Source: Perlabentimonas sp964490015
GTDB lineage: Bacteria > Bacteroidota > Bacteroidia > Bacteroidales > Tenuifilaceae
Direction of reading: 5' to 3'
DNA: 64,000 nt
Assembly: GCA_964490015.1 (NCBI GenBank)
Contig: CAZBBA010000011.1
Span: 8,053 to 72,052, forward strand
The first letter of the stretch is position 1. Each line of letters opens with the position of its first letter. This document shows positions 42,881 to 51,557 of the stretch, piece by piece. Both the position numbers and the translations under genes were made by a program. The notes under the pieces are model-generated. The model was not told the origin of the DNA. It did not search any database and saw nothing but the letters and a program-made list of their open reading frames with translations.

Positions 42881-44227
42881 TTATTTAGAATTTGTTTCCC
42901 TAATTTTAACATTGTCCTTATCGAGGAAAAAAACTTCGCCATTGATCATTTTCAGTATGTGTTTAGCGTAACCAATTCTTTCGGTTGCTGATCTTAATGC
43001 AGGAGTTTTCTCGGCTTCCGCTATGAAATCTTCAATGGTTTTTTTAGCCAATTCGTATTCCTTGGCATTGTAGTAGCAATGACCTATTTCAAATAAGTAG
43101 GCCTTATAGTCGGGATTCAGAGTAAGCGCTTTTTCAAAACTGGTAACTGCTTTCATGTATTGCTCCGATTTCTTATATGCTTCCCCGCGGGTGGCATACA
43201 ATACAGCAATTTCAATTGGGTCGGGTGTAAGTAGGTCTTCAGTTAGGTCAATAAGTTCAACAGCTTTCCGCCAATCACCAACCTCAATGCTCGACTTTGC
43301 GAGAATAAAGTTCAGAACGTTGTCACTAGTATCCCTCTCAAATGCCCTTTCAAGTATTTCTGTTGCAGATAAGTAACTTCCACGGTGGTACTTTGTGATA
43401 CCCAGAAATTTAAGCATAAAACGTGACGTGTCACCTGATTGGAATCCCTTTTCGAGCCATTTTTCGGCATCAATATAATTTTGAGAAAGAAAATGCAAAT
43501 AGCCTTTTACTCGAATGATAGGTAAGTATGTTGTGTCCTGCTGATAGGCTAAATCGGCTATAGGCATAACAACAAAGGGCGGAATACCGTTTTTAATAAA
43601 TCCATTTATTAGCTTTAAGGCCAATAGAGAATTTGCAGAATTAAGTTCAAAGGAAATATTATATGCCTGTAGGCCAATTGCAACGCTGTCTATCCGCATG
43701 GCGCAATCGCCAATCTGCTCCCAGATGTAGTAGTTTGTGCTATCGCTCCTAATTAAATGCTCAAACTGTCGATAAGCATCCAGAAACCTGCTGTCTCGCT
43801 TCAGCAGTCGGGCGTACTGCGACCGAAGGGTAATATTGCTTGAGTCGATTGCGAGTGCCTCCTGGTAAAGATTTAGTGCTTCGGTAATTGATCCCCTTGT
43901 GGCCAGAGCGCTGGCCAGATGTTGCTTACATTTTATGCAGCTGTTGTCAATTTCCACCGCTTTTCGGTAGGCTGTTATGGCGCTATCGTACTGCAATCTG
44001 TTTTCCCATAATCCGCCCAGCATAAGCCACTCCCGAGTTCTTGTACTATCTTTTTTCAGATTTGTCTTAAGCAACCCGATTAGCTGTTCATCCGAGAGGT
44101 CGTAGATAAGTATGCTGATATCCGAGGATGCAATTTCCTCTTCCTGTGCAAAGGTTTTGCTAAAAGTTAACGAGATAACTACTAATACAAGTATTAGAAA
44201 TTGAATTGGTCTGGATATTAGGGTCAT
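42881..44227 (-). CDS. Exported tetratricopeptide-repeat protein
   Basis: 448 residues: a signal peptide ending near KTFAQ-EE, then about ten TPR units through most of the length (for example YDSAITAYRKAVEIDNSC, TEALNLYQEALAIDSSN, YMKAVTSFEKALTLNPDY). TPR proteins of this kind act as scaffolds in the periplasm; no enzyme domain is attached. It is downstream of the blaI/M56-TonB pair on the same strand but separated from it by a hairpin terminator, so it is probably a separate unit. Confidence 0.85.
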   Translation of the reverse strand: MTLISRPIQFLILVLVVISLTFSKTFAQEEEIASSDISILIYDLSDEQLIGLLKTNLKKDSTRTREWLMLGGLWENRLQYDSAITAYRKAVEIDNSCIKCKQHLASALATRGSITEALNLYQEALAIDSSNITLRSQYARLLKRDSRFLDAYRQFEHLIRSDSTNYYIWEQIGDCAMRIDSVAIGLQAYNISFELNSANSLLALKLINGFIKNGIPPFVVMPIADLAYQQDTTYLPIIRVKGYLHFLSQNYIDAEKWLEKGFQSGDTSRFMLKFLGITKYHRGSYLSATEILERAFERDTSDNVLNFILAKSSIEVGDWRKAVELIDLTEDLLTPDPIEIAVLYATRGEAYKKSEQYMKAVTSFEKALTLNPDYKAYLFEIGHCYYNAKEYELAKKTIEDFIAEAEKTPALRSATERIGYAKHILKMINGEVFFLDKDNVKIRETNSK

Positions 44228-44244
44228 GGCTTGACAATTTTGAA

Positions 44245-44279
44245 AACCCCGGGCTAACTGGTCGAGATTGCCCGGGGTT
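44245..44279 (-). terminator. Terminator of the blaI/M56 operon
   Basis: 10-bp perfect stem AACCCCGGGC/GCCCGGGGTT (44245-44254 with 44270-44279), with TTTTCA on the minus-strand side. Confidence 0.78.
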
Positions 44280-44289
44280 ATTGTAAAAG

Positions 44290-45564
44290 TTACTGTAGAG
44301 CAAAGATTATTGGGATATTAAAAACCACTCTTACGGCCTCTCCATGTTGCGTACCTGGGGTCCATACTGGGCTAGATTCAACTACCCTAACGGCCTCCTG
44401 ATCAAGCGATGGGTCCACACCTCTAAGAATCCTTACATTTGAAACCTTACCATTGGGCTCAACCACAAAAGATAGGATTACGCGACCTTGTATTCCGTTT
44501 TCTTTTGCAATTTCGGGGTAGCGTAGTTGCTTAGAAATGTATTCGCGGAACTTATTTAAATCTCCCCCATCAAATTTGGGCATATTCTCAACTACTACAA
44601 AGATATCTCCATCGAACTCTTTGTTGGAATCTTCTTCAGTTAGTTTAATGGTGATTTCCTCTTTTTGAATTGGTTGCTCTTCCTCGGGCTTGCTCGTATC
44701 GCATGAAATAGCAAGTACAATTGGTAGCGCCACAGTTAGGGCTAAAGCTAGGCGAAGAAGCGCGCCTTTGGTTTTTTTTGTGATGTTCATCATGGCTAAT
44801 CGTTTTATTGTTAGTGATTTGTTGAAATTATTGCCTATGGGCAGCGCTACCCCGTAAAAGGCAATGGAGACTATGGAGTCCAAGTATGAGTTAGGATCGG
44901 ATTGTGCCCGGATGGCTGCGCTATCGGCCTGGTACTCGTGAACCTCCACCAATGCGCTGCGTATCATCCAGTAAAAAGGGTTAAACCATTGCGTTACGCC
45001 AATTATCTCCATTAGCAGGATATCGGCTGAGTGGAGCTTGTGGTAATGCTCCCTCTCGTGTAGGATTACTCCATTGAGTTTATCCGTCGGAATATGCGTC
45101 GGGTTAATAAAGCAGTAGCTAAAAAAGGAGAATGGCGAAACTTCTTTTCCATGTTCAACTATATTCATACCATCTCTTTTATGCAGTGCATTTTGTTTTA
45201 TCAACGTAAATATTTTGGTAAGATGAAAACCAAAACGTAGTAGAAAAAGTCCCGAAATACCTAGGTATACCAAAATCACTACTTTTTGCCAACTTAAGTG
45301 TGTTTCTATAGTACCTCCAAATGCTACTGCTGGAATACTAATGATGTAATCGACTCCTATTTGGGGAGTGGGAAGTGCGAACATTCCCTGGAACTGAGGT
45401 ATAATCCAGGGTGTTAAAACCGATAGCACCACACCGGCAATTAGAAATACTCTTACCGCAGCAAACCGATTAACGTTCCGCATTAGGGTATACCAAATGA
45501 ACCAAACCATGGCAAGGCTTATTCCTATCTTAAGGAATATGCTGATAAGATTACTTGCTTCCAT
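44290..45564 (-). CDS. M56 (BlaR1-type) membrane peptidase with C-terminal TonB domain
   Basis: 424 residues. N-terminal membrane helices, then a cytoplasmic zinc-peptidase domain with HEREHYHKLHS (HExxH), WFNPFYWMIRSALVEVHEYQAD, and a further helix near 280. In place of a penicillin-binding sensor, the C-terminus carries a TonB_C domain (LRYPEIAKENGIQGRVILSF; SPVWTPGTQHGEAVRVVFNIP). Its gene overlaps blaI by 14 bp. BlaR1-like proteins cleave the partner repressor on stimulation. The TonB end, common in Bacteroidota members, implies contact with an outer-membrane protein or a sensing role. Confidence 0.88.
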   Translation of the reverse strand: MEASNLISIFLKIGISLAMVWFIWYTLMRNVNRFAAVRVFLIAGVVLSVLTPWIIPQFQGMFALPTPQIGVDYIISIPAVAFGGTIETHLSWQKVVILVYLGISGLFLLRFGFHLTKIFTLIKQNALHKRDGMNIVEHGKEVSPFSFFSYCFINPTHIPTDKLNGVILHEREHYHKLHSADILLMEIIGVTQWFNPFYWMIRSALVEVHEYQADSAAIRAQSDPNSYLDSIVSIAFYGVALPIGNNFNKSLTIKRLAMMNITKKTKGALLRLALALTVALPIVLAISCDTSKPEEEQPIQKEEITIKLTEEDSNKEFDGDIFVVVENMPKFDGGDLNKFREYISKQLRYPEIAKENGIQGRVILSFVVEPNGKVSNVRILRGVDPSLDQEAVRVVESSPVWTPGTQHGEAVRVVFNIPIIFALQ

Positions 45565-45937
45565 CTTGCTTGTTTTTTTGGAGTTGATCGGTTAGTAAGT
45601 TAATAATCGATTCCATCTCTTCGATTGTTAAATTCTCTTCCTTGGCAAAAAACGAGACCATTTGACGGTATGAGTTGCCAAAGTAGTTCTTAATAAAACC
45701 TTTGAGGAACTTGCCAGTGTAATCCTTTTTGCTGATTAAGGGAAAGTACTCGTGTGTTTTTCCGTAAGCGTTATGTCCCACAAACTCCTTTTTTTCCAGA
45801 ATTCGAACTATAGTCGATACGGTGTTGTAGGCGGGTTTTGGCTCAGGCATACCATCAATAATATCCTTAACAAAACCCTTCTCCAGTTTCCAGAGTATTT
45901 GCATTATCTGCTCCTCGGCGCGTGTAAGCTCTTTCAT
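45551..45937 (-). CDS. BlaI/MecI/CopY family transcriptional repressor
   Basis: 128 residues with an N-terminal winged helix (LTRAEEQIMQILWKLEKGF; PAYNTVSTIVRILEKKEFV) and a C-terminal dimerisation helix. It overlaps the M56-TonB gene by 14 bp, so translation is coupled. A perfect -7 box TATATTTG (45964-45957) and, just upstream, a nested palindrome TTAGTTGTACAACTAA (45976-45991) with further TTAGTT half-sites make self-repression likely. Confidence 0.93.
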   Translation of the reverse strand: MKELTRAEEQIMQILWKLEKGFVKDIIDGMPEPKPAYNTVSTIVRILEKKEFVGHNAYGKTHEYFPLISKKDYTGKFLKGFIKNYFGNSYRQMVSFFAKEENLTIEEMESIINLLTDQLQKNKQDGSK

Positions 45938-45956
45938 TGTGTTGATTTGTTTAATG

Positions 45957-45964
45957 CAAATATA
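45957..45964 (-). promoter_or_regulatory. blaI -7 box TATATTTG
   Basis: Perfect TAnnTTTG on the minus strand, 19 nt before ATG 45937. The operator palindromes start just upstream. Confidence 0.7.
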
Positions 45965-45965
45965 T

Positions 45966-45991
45966 AACTAAGAAATTAGTTGTACAACTAA
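45966..45991. promoter_or_regulatory. BlaI operator candidate
   Basis: Three TTAGTT half-sites in alternating orientation: AACTAA (45966-45971), TTAGTT (45976-45981), AACTAA (45986-45991). The last two form a perfect 16-bp palindrome centred on TGTACA, which resembles the TGTA/TACA core of BlaI/MecI operators. It covers the spacer and -33 region of the blaI promoter. Confidence 0.7.
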
Positions 45992-46102
45992 ATTGATAGT
46001 TATTTTCAAAAATAGATATTAAATCACAGATAATAAGTGCTATATATTGAGATACTGGTGAAGGAGATTATTGTGGAAGGGTTTAGTCAAGTGCTAAATT
46101 GT

Positions 46103-46110
46103 TATATTTG
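46103..46110 (+). promoter_or_regulatory. -7 box TATATTTG of the nitrilase gene
   Basis: Perfect TAnnTTTG, 17 nt before ATG 46128. Confidence 0.68.
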
Positions 46111-46127
46111 CATAAAACCATATAAGT

Positions 46128-46919
46128 ATGAAAGTCGAGAATTTGAGAGTATCCCTAGTGCAAGCCAATCTGATTTGGGAGAGTATTGGTGAAAATATCG
46201 CACATCTTAATTATTTGCTCAATATGGTAGATAAGGATTCGCATCTTGTTGTACTCCCCGAGATGTTCACAACCGGATTCTCCATGAATGCCGAGAAGTT
46301 GGCAGAACCAGAAAATGGATCGACACTTCGATGGATGAAGGATACCTCAGCGGATAAGGGGTTTGCGCTCTGTGGCAGTTTTATAGTAAAGGAGGGCGAT
46401 AGGTTCTACAATCGACTTCACTTTGTAACCCCCCAAGGCGAGGTTTACCGGTACGATAAGCGGCATCTATTCACTTTTGCCAACGAGAATACAAAATATA
46501 CACCTGGGCATGCGCGCCTGGTGCTCGAATACTTGGGTTGGAGAATTCTCCCACAGATTTGCTACGATGTTCGCTTTCCGGTTTGGAGTAGAAATAGGGG
46601 CGATTACGATCTTATAATTAACGTGGCAAATTTCCCGGGACAGCGACGCGAAATTTGGAATACTTTAATTAAGGCGCGTGCCATCGAGAACCAGTGTTAT
46701 GTAGCTGCTACCAACAGGGTAGGAGTCGATGGATTGGGTATATACTACACTGGCGATAGCCAGCTTATTGATCCTGTTGGGCAAACAATTTCGAGCATTT
46801 TGCCCGGTCAAGAAGGGATTGTCCAGGGCAGTTTTAGCCGCGATGAGCAGGACGAGTTCCGCAAGAGTTTTCCCGTGCTTAACGATGCCGATGATTTTGA
46901 ACTAAATCAGAATAAATAA
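46128..46919 (+). CDS. Nitrilase-superfamily omega-amidase (YafV/NIT2-like)
   Basis: 263 residues of the carbon-nitrogen hydrolase fold with the Glu-Lys-Cys triad: LPEMFTTGF (Glu), YDKRHLF (Lys), QICYDVRFP (Cys). DVRFPVWSRN and the HLF-F spacing fit the omega-amidase group that hydrolyses alpha-ketoglutaramate-type substrates in amino-acid transamination salvage. Cytoplasmic, monocistronic; only 95 bp before trkA. Confidence 0.9.
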   Translation: MKVENLRVSLVQANLIWESIGENIAHLNYLLNMVDKDSHLVVLPEMFTTGFSMNAEKLAEPENGSTLRWMKDTSADKGFALCGSFIVKEGDRFYNRLHFVTPQGEVYRYDKRHLFTFANENTKYTPGHARLVLEYLGWRILPQICYDVRFPVWSRNRGDYDLIINVANFPGQRREIWNTLIKARAIENQCYVAATNRVGVDGLGIYYTGDSQLIDPVGQTISSILPGQEGIVQGSFSRDEQDEFRKSFPVLNDADDFELNQNK

Positions 46920-47014
46920 AAACTGCAATACGAAGGTCTTTTTTTTCTGTTTGTTAGCACAATTGAGCTACATTTGAATTTACTTTGCAGCTTATTTGGA
47001 AAAGTGGGTAAACT

Positions 47015-48355
47015 ATGAATATCATTATTGCTGGCGCCGGCGAGGTGGGAACACACCTGGCAAAAATGTTGTCGATCGAGTACCACGATATAGTGGTTAT
47101 TGATTCCGACACGGAAAAGTTGGCACAGCTATCTGCAACTGCTGACCTTTTAGTGGTAGTAGGTTCAGCAACAACCATTACAGCACTTAAGGAAGCTAAC
47201 GTAAAAAAAGCCGATCTTTTTATTGCTGTAACCAGCTCCGAAACAGCAAATATACTAAGCGCAACGCTTGCCAAACGCCTTGGTGCCAAAAAGGTTATAG
47301 CTCGTATCGACAATAACGATTACCTACTGCCCAATAATAAGGAGTTATTTTTAAATCTTGGTGTCGATTCCTTAATCTATCCCGAAAAATTAGCGGCGAG
47401 GGAAGTAATAAGCCTACTGGGCCACACCAGTTCAACGGAGTTTGTCGACTTTTCCGGGGGGAAACTTTCATTAGCCGTTCTTCGGCTCGAGGAGGACGCA
47501 CCAGTGGTTGATAAAACAATTCTACAAACTAATACCGAAAATAAAAACCTCGAGTTTAGGGCAGTAGCCATTGCCCGCGATGGCGAGACGATTATTCCCC
47601 GGGGTAACGATCAGTTTAAGGTAAACGATTTGGTTTACGTTATTACTAACCAGAGCGGGGTTAAGGATATGCTTGAGTACTCTGGGAAAAAGAATATTGA
47701 GGTGCATAACCTAATGATTTTGGGTGGGGGTAGAATAGGCGTTCGAATTGCCAGTGAGCTGGAGAAGGATGTTAATGTTAAAATTATTGAGAATAACAGG
47801 GAGGAGAGTGTTAAACTTGCAAATTTCTTTAAGAATGCTCTGGTAATAAATGGCGATGGCCGAGATACAGAGCTACTTATACAGGAGGGGTTACCATACA
47901 TGGACGCTTTTATCGCTGTAACTGGAAACTCAGAAACAAACATACTTACCTGTTTAGCTGCAAAACGATTGGGCGTTAAGAAAACCATTGCCGAGGTAGA
48001 GAATCTCGACTATATTAAGCTGGCTGAAAGCATGGGAATCGATACAGTAATCAACAAGAAGCTAATTACAGCTAGTCGAATTTTTAGGTATACCATGAGC
48101 ACTGAAGTTTCCGCAATTAAATGCCTAACCGGGAGCGATGCTGAGGTGTTCGAGTTTATTGTAAAGCCCAACTCTTTAGTAACTAAAGGAAAAATTAAGG
48201 ATATTAACTTTCCAAAGGATGCTATAATTGGTGGTGTAGTACGGGGCGACTCGAGTTACATTGCCATGGGAAGCACTGAGATAAAAGCGTATGATCGAGT
48301 GGTCGTTTTTGCCTTACCTTCGGCAATAAATAAGGTGGGGAAATTCTTCAACTAG
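47015..48355 (+). CDS. trkA: Trk potassium uptake regulator TrkA
   Basis: 446 residues with two RCK/KTN units: IIAGAGEVGTHLAKML at the start and MILGGGRIGVRIASEL near residue 235, each followed by a TrkA_C domain. TrkA binds NAD(H) on the cytoplasmic side of the Trk channel and gates K+ uptake. The channel subunit trkH/ktrB is not in the window. The 3' end meets the U-tract of the convergent SRP RNA gene. Confidence 0.95.
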   Translation: MNIIIAGAGEVGTHLAKMLSIEYHDIVVIDSDTEKLAQLSATADLLVVVGSATTITALKEANVKKADLFIAVTSSETANILSATLAKRLGAKKVIARIDNNDYLLPNNKELFLNLGVDSLIYPEKLAAREVISLLGHTSSTEFVDFSGGKLSLAVLRLEEDAPVVDKTILQTNTENKNLEFRAVAIARDGETIIPRGNDQFKVNDLVYVITNQSGVKDMLEYSGKKNIEVHNLMILGGGRIGVRIASELEKDVNVKIIENNREESVKLANFFKNALVINGDGRDTELLIQEGLPYMDAFIAVTGNSETNILTCLAAKRLGVKKTIAEVENLDYIKLAESMGIDTVINKKLITASRIFRYTMSTEVSAIKCLTGSDAEVFEFIVKPNSLVTKGKIKDINFPKDAIIGGVVRGDSSYIAMGSTEIKAYDRVVVFALPSAINKVGKFFN

Positions 48356-48358
48356 GGC

Positions 48359-48466
48359 AAAAAAAGTGGGTAGGCTACTTACATCGCACCGCTACAACCG
48401 CCTACCCTTGCTACCTTCCGATCCTGGGGGAGTTCAGCGGGAGCTGGTCGTGTAAGACCTACCCGG
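48359..48466 (-). ncRNA. ffs: Signal recognition particle RNA, small bacterial type
   Basis: About 105 nt on the minus strand, from about 48466 to 48366 plus a seven-U tail (48365-48359). The conserved helix 8 with its GGAA tetraloop is present (CCAGGATCGGAAGGTAGCAA), matching the 4.5S core, and the ends pair (GGGTAGG/CCTACCC). A perfect -7 box TATCTTTG at 48478-48471 sets the start. It assembles with Ffh to target membrane proteins. Convergent with trkA. Confidence 0.92.
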
Positions 48467-48470
48467 GCAG

Positions 48471-48478
48471 CAAAGATA
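48471..48478 (-). promoter_or_regulatory. SRP RNA -7 box TATCTTTG
   Basis: Perfect TAnnTTTG, with the predicted transcript start about 5 nt downstream. Confidence 0.75.
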
Positions 48479-48531
48479 GCAACATCTTTATAACTCTTCA
48501 AACCTTTTTGGGCTTTTTTTATTTTTTCTTA

Positions 48532-48539
48532 TACCTTTG
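48532..48539 (+). promoter_or_regulatory. DUF4199 operon promoter: TTTG-N21-TACCTTTG
   Basis: Perfect -7 box with a TTTG 21 nt upstream. It lies just before the in-frame ATG 48542, which is therefore not the start. Confidence 0.75.
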
Positions 48540-48586
48540 TTTTGTCATTTTTCTCAGCAAATACTAATCTATTAACTCTTTTTACA

Positions 48587-49120
48587 ATGGAAGATCAAAA
48601 GGTTAACCCAATGAAAAGTGCTATGACCTATGGGCTAATACTTGCCCTTGCGCTTATAGTATTTCACCTCGTACAGTACCTAATGGATGTTTACAAACCC
48701 CCAACATGGGTAAATATTCTAAACTATGCGATTATTGTTGGAGGCATTGTGTACGGAACTATCCGATTCCGCAACGATGAGCTTAATGGGTATATATCCT
48801 ATGGACGTGCTTTAGGATCTGGGGTTTTAATCAGCTTATTTGCTTCAGTTGTTTACGGTTTTTACTTATATCTTCTCACAGCCGTAATCGACCCCTCGTA
48901 TATGGAAGGGCTGTATCAAGTTATAGAGGAAACCTACCTTGAAATGGGAATGGCTGACGATCAGGTGGAGACTATGGTGGCTGCAGTTAAGAAATTTCAA
49001 ACGCCAATTATGATGTTTGTCTCTTCTATCTTTTCCTTCACTTTAATGGGAACACTTTTTAGCTTGATTACCTCCATTTTTATTAAGAAAGAAGAACCCT
49101 TGTTCGATTCAAACGAATAA
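48587..49120 (+). CDS. DUF4199 membrane protein
   Basis: 177 residues with four hydrophobic helices (about 10-28, 40-56, 70-92, 140-165), typical of DUF4199. The function is unknown. It is 13 bp upstream of a family 2 glycosyltransferase, an arrangement I have seen repeatedly in Bacteroidota, so it may assist that enzyme. The start ATG 48587 is set by the promoter box at 48532-48539. Confidence 0.88.
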   Translation: MEDQKVNPMKSAMTYGLILALALIVFHLVQYLMDVYKPPTWVNILNYAIIVGGIVYGTIRFRNDELNGYISYGRALGSGVLISLFASVVYGFYLYLLTAVIDPSYMEGLYQVIEETYLEMGMADDQVETMVAAVKKFQTPIMMFVSSIFSFTLMGTLFSLITSIFIKKEEPLFDSNE

Positions 49121-49133
49121 CCCTTGAGTTTTA

Positions 49134-50084
49134 ATGGATATTTCAGTTGTAGTACCCTTATATAACGAGGAAGAATCGCTACCGGAACTTGTTAGCTGGA
49201 TTAGTAGGGTTATGGACGAGCACAAGTTCTCGTTCGAGATTGTGCTGGTTGATGATGGCAGTAACGATTCCAGCTGGGCGGTTATTGAGGACTTATCGGC
49301 ACAGTATACCTTTATTAAAGGGATTAAGTTCAGACGTAACTATGGTAAATCGGCGGCTCTTCATACTGCATTTCAGGTGGTTAATGGCGACGTAGTTATT
49401 ACCATGGACGCCGATTTACAAGATAGCCCCGACGAGATACCCGAATTGTTTAGGATGATAAAGGCAGAAGGTTATCATCTTGTGTCGGGATGGAAGAAAA
49501 AACGCTACGACCCAATTTCGAAAACCATTCCCAGTAAGTTTTTTAACAGAACCGTAAGGATTTTTACGGGAATTAAGTTGCACGATTTTAACTGCGGTCT
49601 TAAGGCGTATAAACGAGAGGTGGTTAAAAGTTTAGAGATTTTTGGTGAGATGCACCGCTACATTCCCGTGCTGGCTAAGCAAGCCGGTTTTAAGCGGATT
49701 GGCGAAAAGGTGGTTCAGCATCAGGAACGCAAGTACGGGGTTACCAAGTTTGGCCTCGAGCGCTTTATCAACGGTTTTCTCGACCTATTTACGGTTATCT
49801 TCGTGAGCCGTTTTGGCAAAAAACCTATGCACCTTTTTGGCACCCTGGGTACGCTGATGTTTCTTATTGGCGGTGGTATTGCCATTTGGATTATAACTAG
49901 TAAACTATATGCTCAGTTCCACCAACTTAAGTATCGGTTGGTAACCGATCAGCCATTGTTTTACATTGCCCTAGTAATGGCAATAATTGGCGTTCAACTT
50001 TTTATGGCTGGTTTCCTTGGCGAGCTTATTTCGCGTAGTTCAGCCGACCGCAATCACTATCTTATAGAAAAGGAGATAGGATAG
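49134..50084 (+). CDS. Membrane glycosyltransferase family 2 (DPM1/GtrB-like)
   Basis: 316 residues: GT2 domain with VVPLYNEEESLPELV, VLVDDGSNDSS, and the DXD-type ITMDADLQDSPDEIP; then two C-terminal membrane helices (about 230-255 and 270-295). This is the polyprenyl-phosphate mannose/glucose synthase architecture, moving a sugar from a nucleotide onto a lipid carrier for envelope glycans. Second gene of the DUF4199 operon. Confidence 0.92.
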   Translation: MDISVVVPLYNEEESLPELVSWISRVMDEHKFSFEIVLVDDGSNDSSWAVIEDLSAQYTFIKGIKFRRNYGKSAALHTAFQVVNGDVVITMDADLQDSPDEIPELFRMIKAEGYHLVSGWKKKRYDPISKTIPSKFFNRTVRIFTGIKLHDFNCGLKAYKREVVKSLEIFGEMHRYIPVLAKQAGFKRIGEKVVQHQERKYGVTKFGLERFINGFLDLFTVIFVSRFGKKPMHLFGTLGTLMFLIGGGIAIWIITSKLYAQFHQLKYRLVTDQPLFYIALVMAIIGVQLFMAGFLGELISRSSADRNHYLIEKEIG

Positions 50085-50110
50085 TATAGAATCTTACCCA
50101 TTACATATCC

Positions 50111-50141
50111 AAACGCCATTGGTTTTTTTCCAGTGGCGTTT
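50111..50141 (+). terminator. Hairpin after the glycosyltransferase gene
   Basis: Stem AAACGCCA-x-TGG with CCA-x-TGGCGTTT (50111-50122 with 50130-50141), T7 in the loop. The tail is only moderately T-rich. Confidence 0.6.
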
Positions 50142-50306
50142 GTTGCTTTATACTGGTTTTATAGCAATATCAAACGTTTGCGGCTAAAATTAAAATTACC
50201 CAATAAGAGGGCATATATAAATTAAAAATTTAACCTAAATTTATCGATTGTGATAAAGGTAAACGATTTGTTTACAAAGCATTTCTTTAACATAAACCGA
50301 TAAGCT

Positions 50307-51512
50307 ATGTCAAATGGAAAGAAATCCAAAGGGGTAATTGCCATCCTAACTGGTGGGGGCGATGTGCCCGGTTTAAATCCAGCCATTAGAGCGGTTACCA
50401 TCCGCGCACTCCGCGAAGGCTATCAGGTAGTTGGAATACGTAGGGGTTGGGCTGGAATGATTGAAATAGTTCGCGAAAAAGGCGCCGATAATAGTCACTG
50501 CTTCGAATGGCTTACTGAGGAACGTGTAAACCGCTCGTTCAGAACCGGTGGTACATTTCTGCACACTTCGCGAACAAACCCATCTAAAGTGGCTAAGGAT
50601 AGAGTTCCCCTGCATTTGCAGGAGAAGTATAATAAAGACATTAACGATTTGACCCCCGAAGTAATCAAGAACCTCGATTTTCTTGGAATTGATTACCTAA
50701 TTCCCATCGGAGGAGATGACACTCTTAGCTACGGCGTAAGACTTTATCAGGAGGGTGAAAAGGTTATCGCTATTCCAAAAACTATGGATAACGATGTGCC
50801 CGGTACCGACTACTGCATAGGCTTTAGTACCTGTATTACCCGCACAATTGCCATGACTGATATTCTAAGAACTTCGGCAGGATCGCATGAGCGAATTCTG
50901 GTAATGGAAGTTTTTGGCAGGTATGCAGGTTTTACCGCTATGTTGCCCACAATGGCTGGTGTTGCAAATCGCTGCGTAATTCCCGAGCACAAATTCGATG
51001 TCGATTTGCTTACCCAGCTTCTGGTTGAGGACAGGATGAAAAATCCTAGCCGATACTCTTCGGTAATGATTAGCGAGGGGGCAATGTTTAAGGGAATGGA
51101 TAAAATGGTTTTTGAGGGAACTGAACTCGATGCTTTTGGTCATGCCAAGCTGGGTGGAATTGGCGATCTAATCTCCCAAAAGATTAAGGAATTAAGCCCA
51201 AAATACAATAAAGGCAAAACGGTAAATACCATAAATCAGAAGCTAGGTTATCTGGTTCGAGGAGGTGAGCCCGATGCCATCGACTCCATTGTTCCAATGG
51301 CTTTTGGAAACTTGGCCCTCGATCTAATTCTAAAGGGCGTTCATGGTCGTTTAGTGGTACTTAAAAATGGCCGATACGATAATATGCCCATTGATGTGGT
51401 AACCAGCCAGAAAAAGGTAGTTAACGTGGATAAGCATTACAATATTGAGCGGTTGCGTCCATACTATCAGAAATTTGAGATGCTTCCGTTGTTTATAATG
51501 ACAAGTGAGTAA
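50307..51512 (+). CDS. pfkA: 6-phosphofructokinase with pyrophosphate-type active site
   Basis: 401 residues of the PFK family (ILTGGGDVPGLNPAIR at the N-terminus). The two positions that decide the phosphoryl donor read GGDD (Asp138, aligned with Gly104 of E. coli PFK) and PKTMDND (Lys158, aligned with Gly124), with catalytic Asp161. Asp and Lys at these places are the signature of PPi-dependent enzymes; ATP enzymes have Gly. So this probably uses PPi and may work reversibly in glycolysis. Closed by a hairpin; the DUF2784 gene follows. Confidence 0.93.
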   Translation: MSNGKKSKGVIAILTGGGDVPGLNPAIRAVTIRALREGYQVVGIRRGWAGMIEIVREKGADNSHCFEWLTEERVNRSFRTGGTFLHTSRTNPSKVAKDRVPLHLQEKYNKDINDLTPEVIKNLDFLGIDYLIPIGGDDTLSYGVRLYQEGEKVIAIPKTMDNDVPGTDYCIGFSTCITRTIAMTDILRTSAGSHERILVMEVFGRYAGFTAMLPTMAGVANRCVIPEHKFDVDLLTQLLVEDRMKNPSRYSSVMISEGAMFKGMDKMVFEGTELDAFGHAKLGGIGDLISQKIKELSPKYNKGKTVNTINQKLGYLVRGGEPDAIDSIVPMAFGNLALDLILKGVHGRLVVLKNGRYDNMPIDVVTSQKKVVNVDKHYNIERLRPYYQKFEMLPLFIMTSE

Positions 51513-51518
51513 ATTGTA

Positions 51519-51542
51519 AAGGGGTGGCAGTTGCCACCCCTT
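51519..51542 (+). terminator. Hairpin after pfkA
   Basis: Stem with GGGGTGGCA/TGCCACCCC (51521-51529 with 51532-51540), flanked by AA/TT; short T-tract. Confidence 0.6.
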
Positions 51543-51557
51543 ATTTAATGCATAAAA

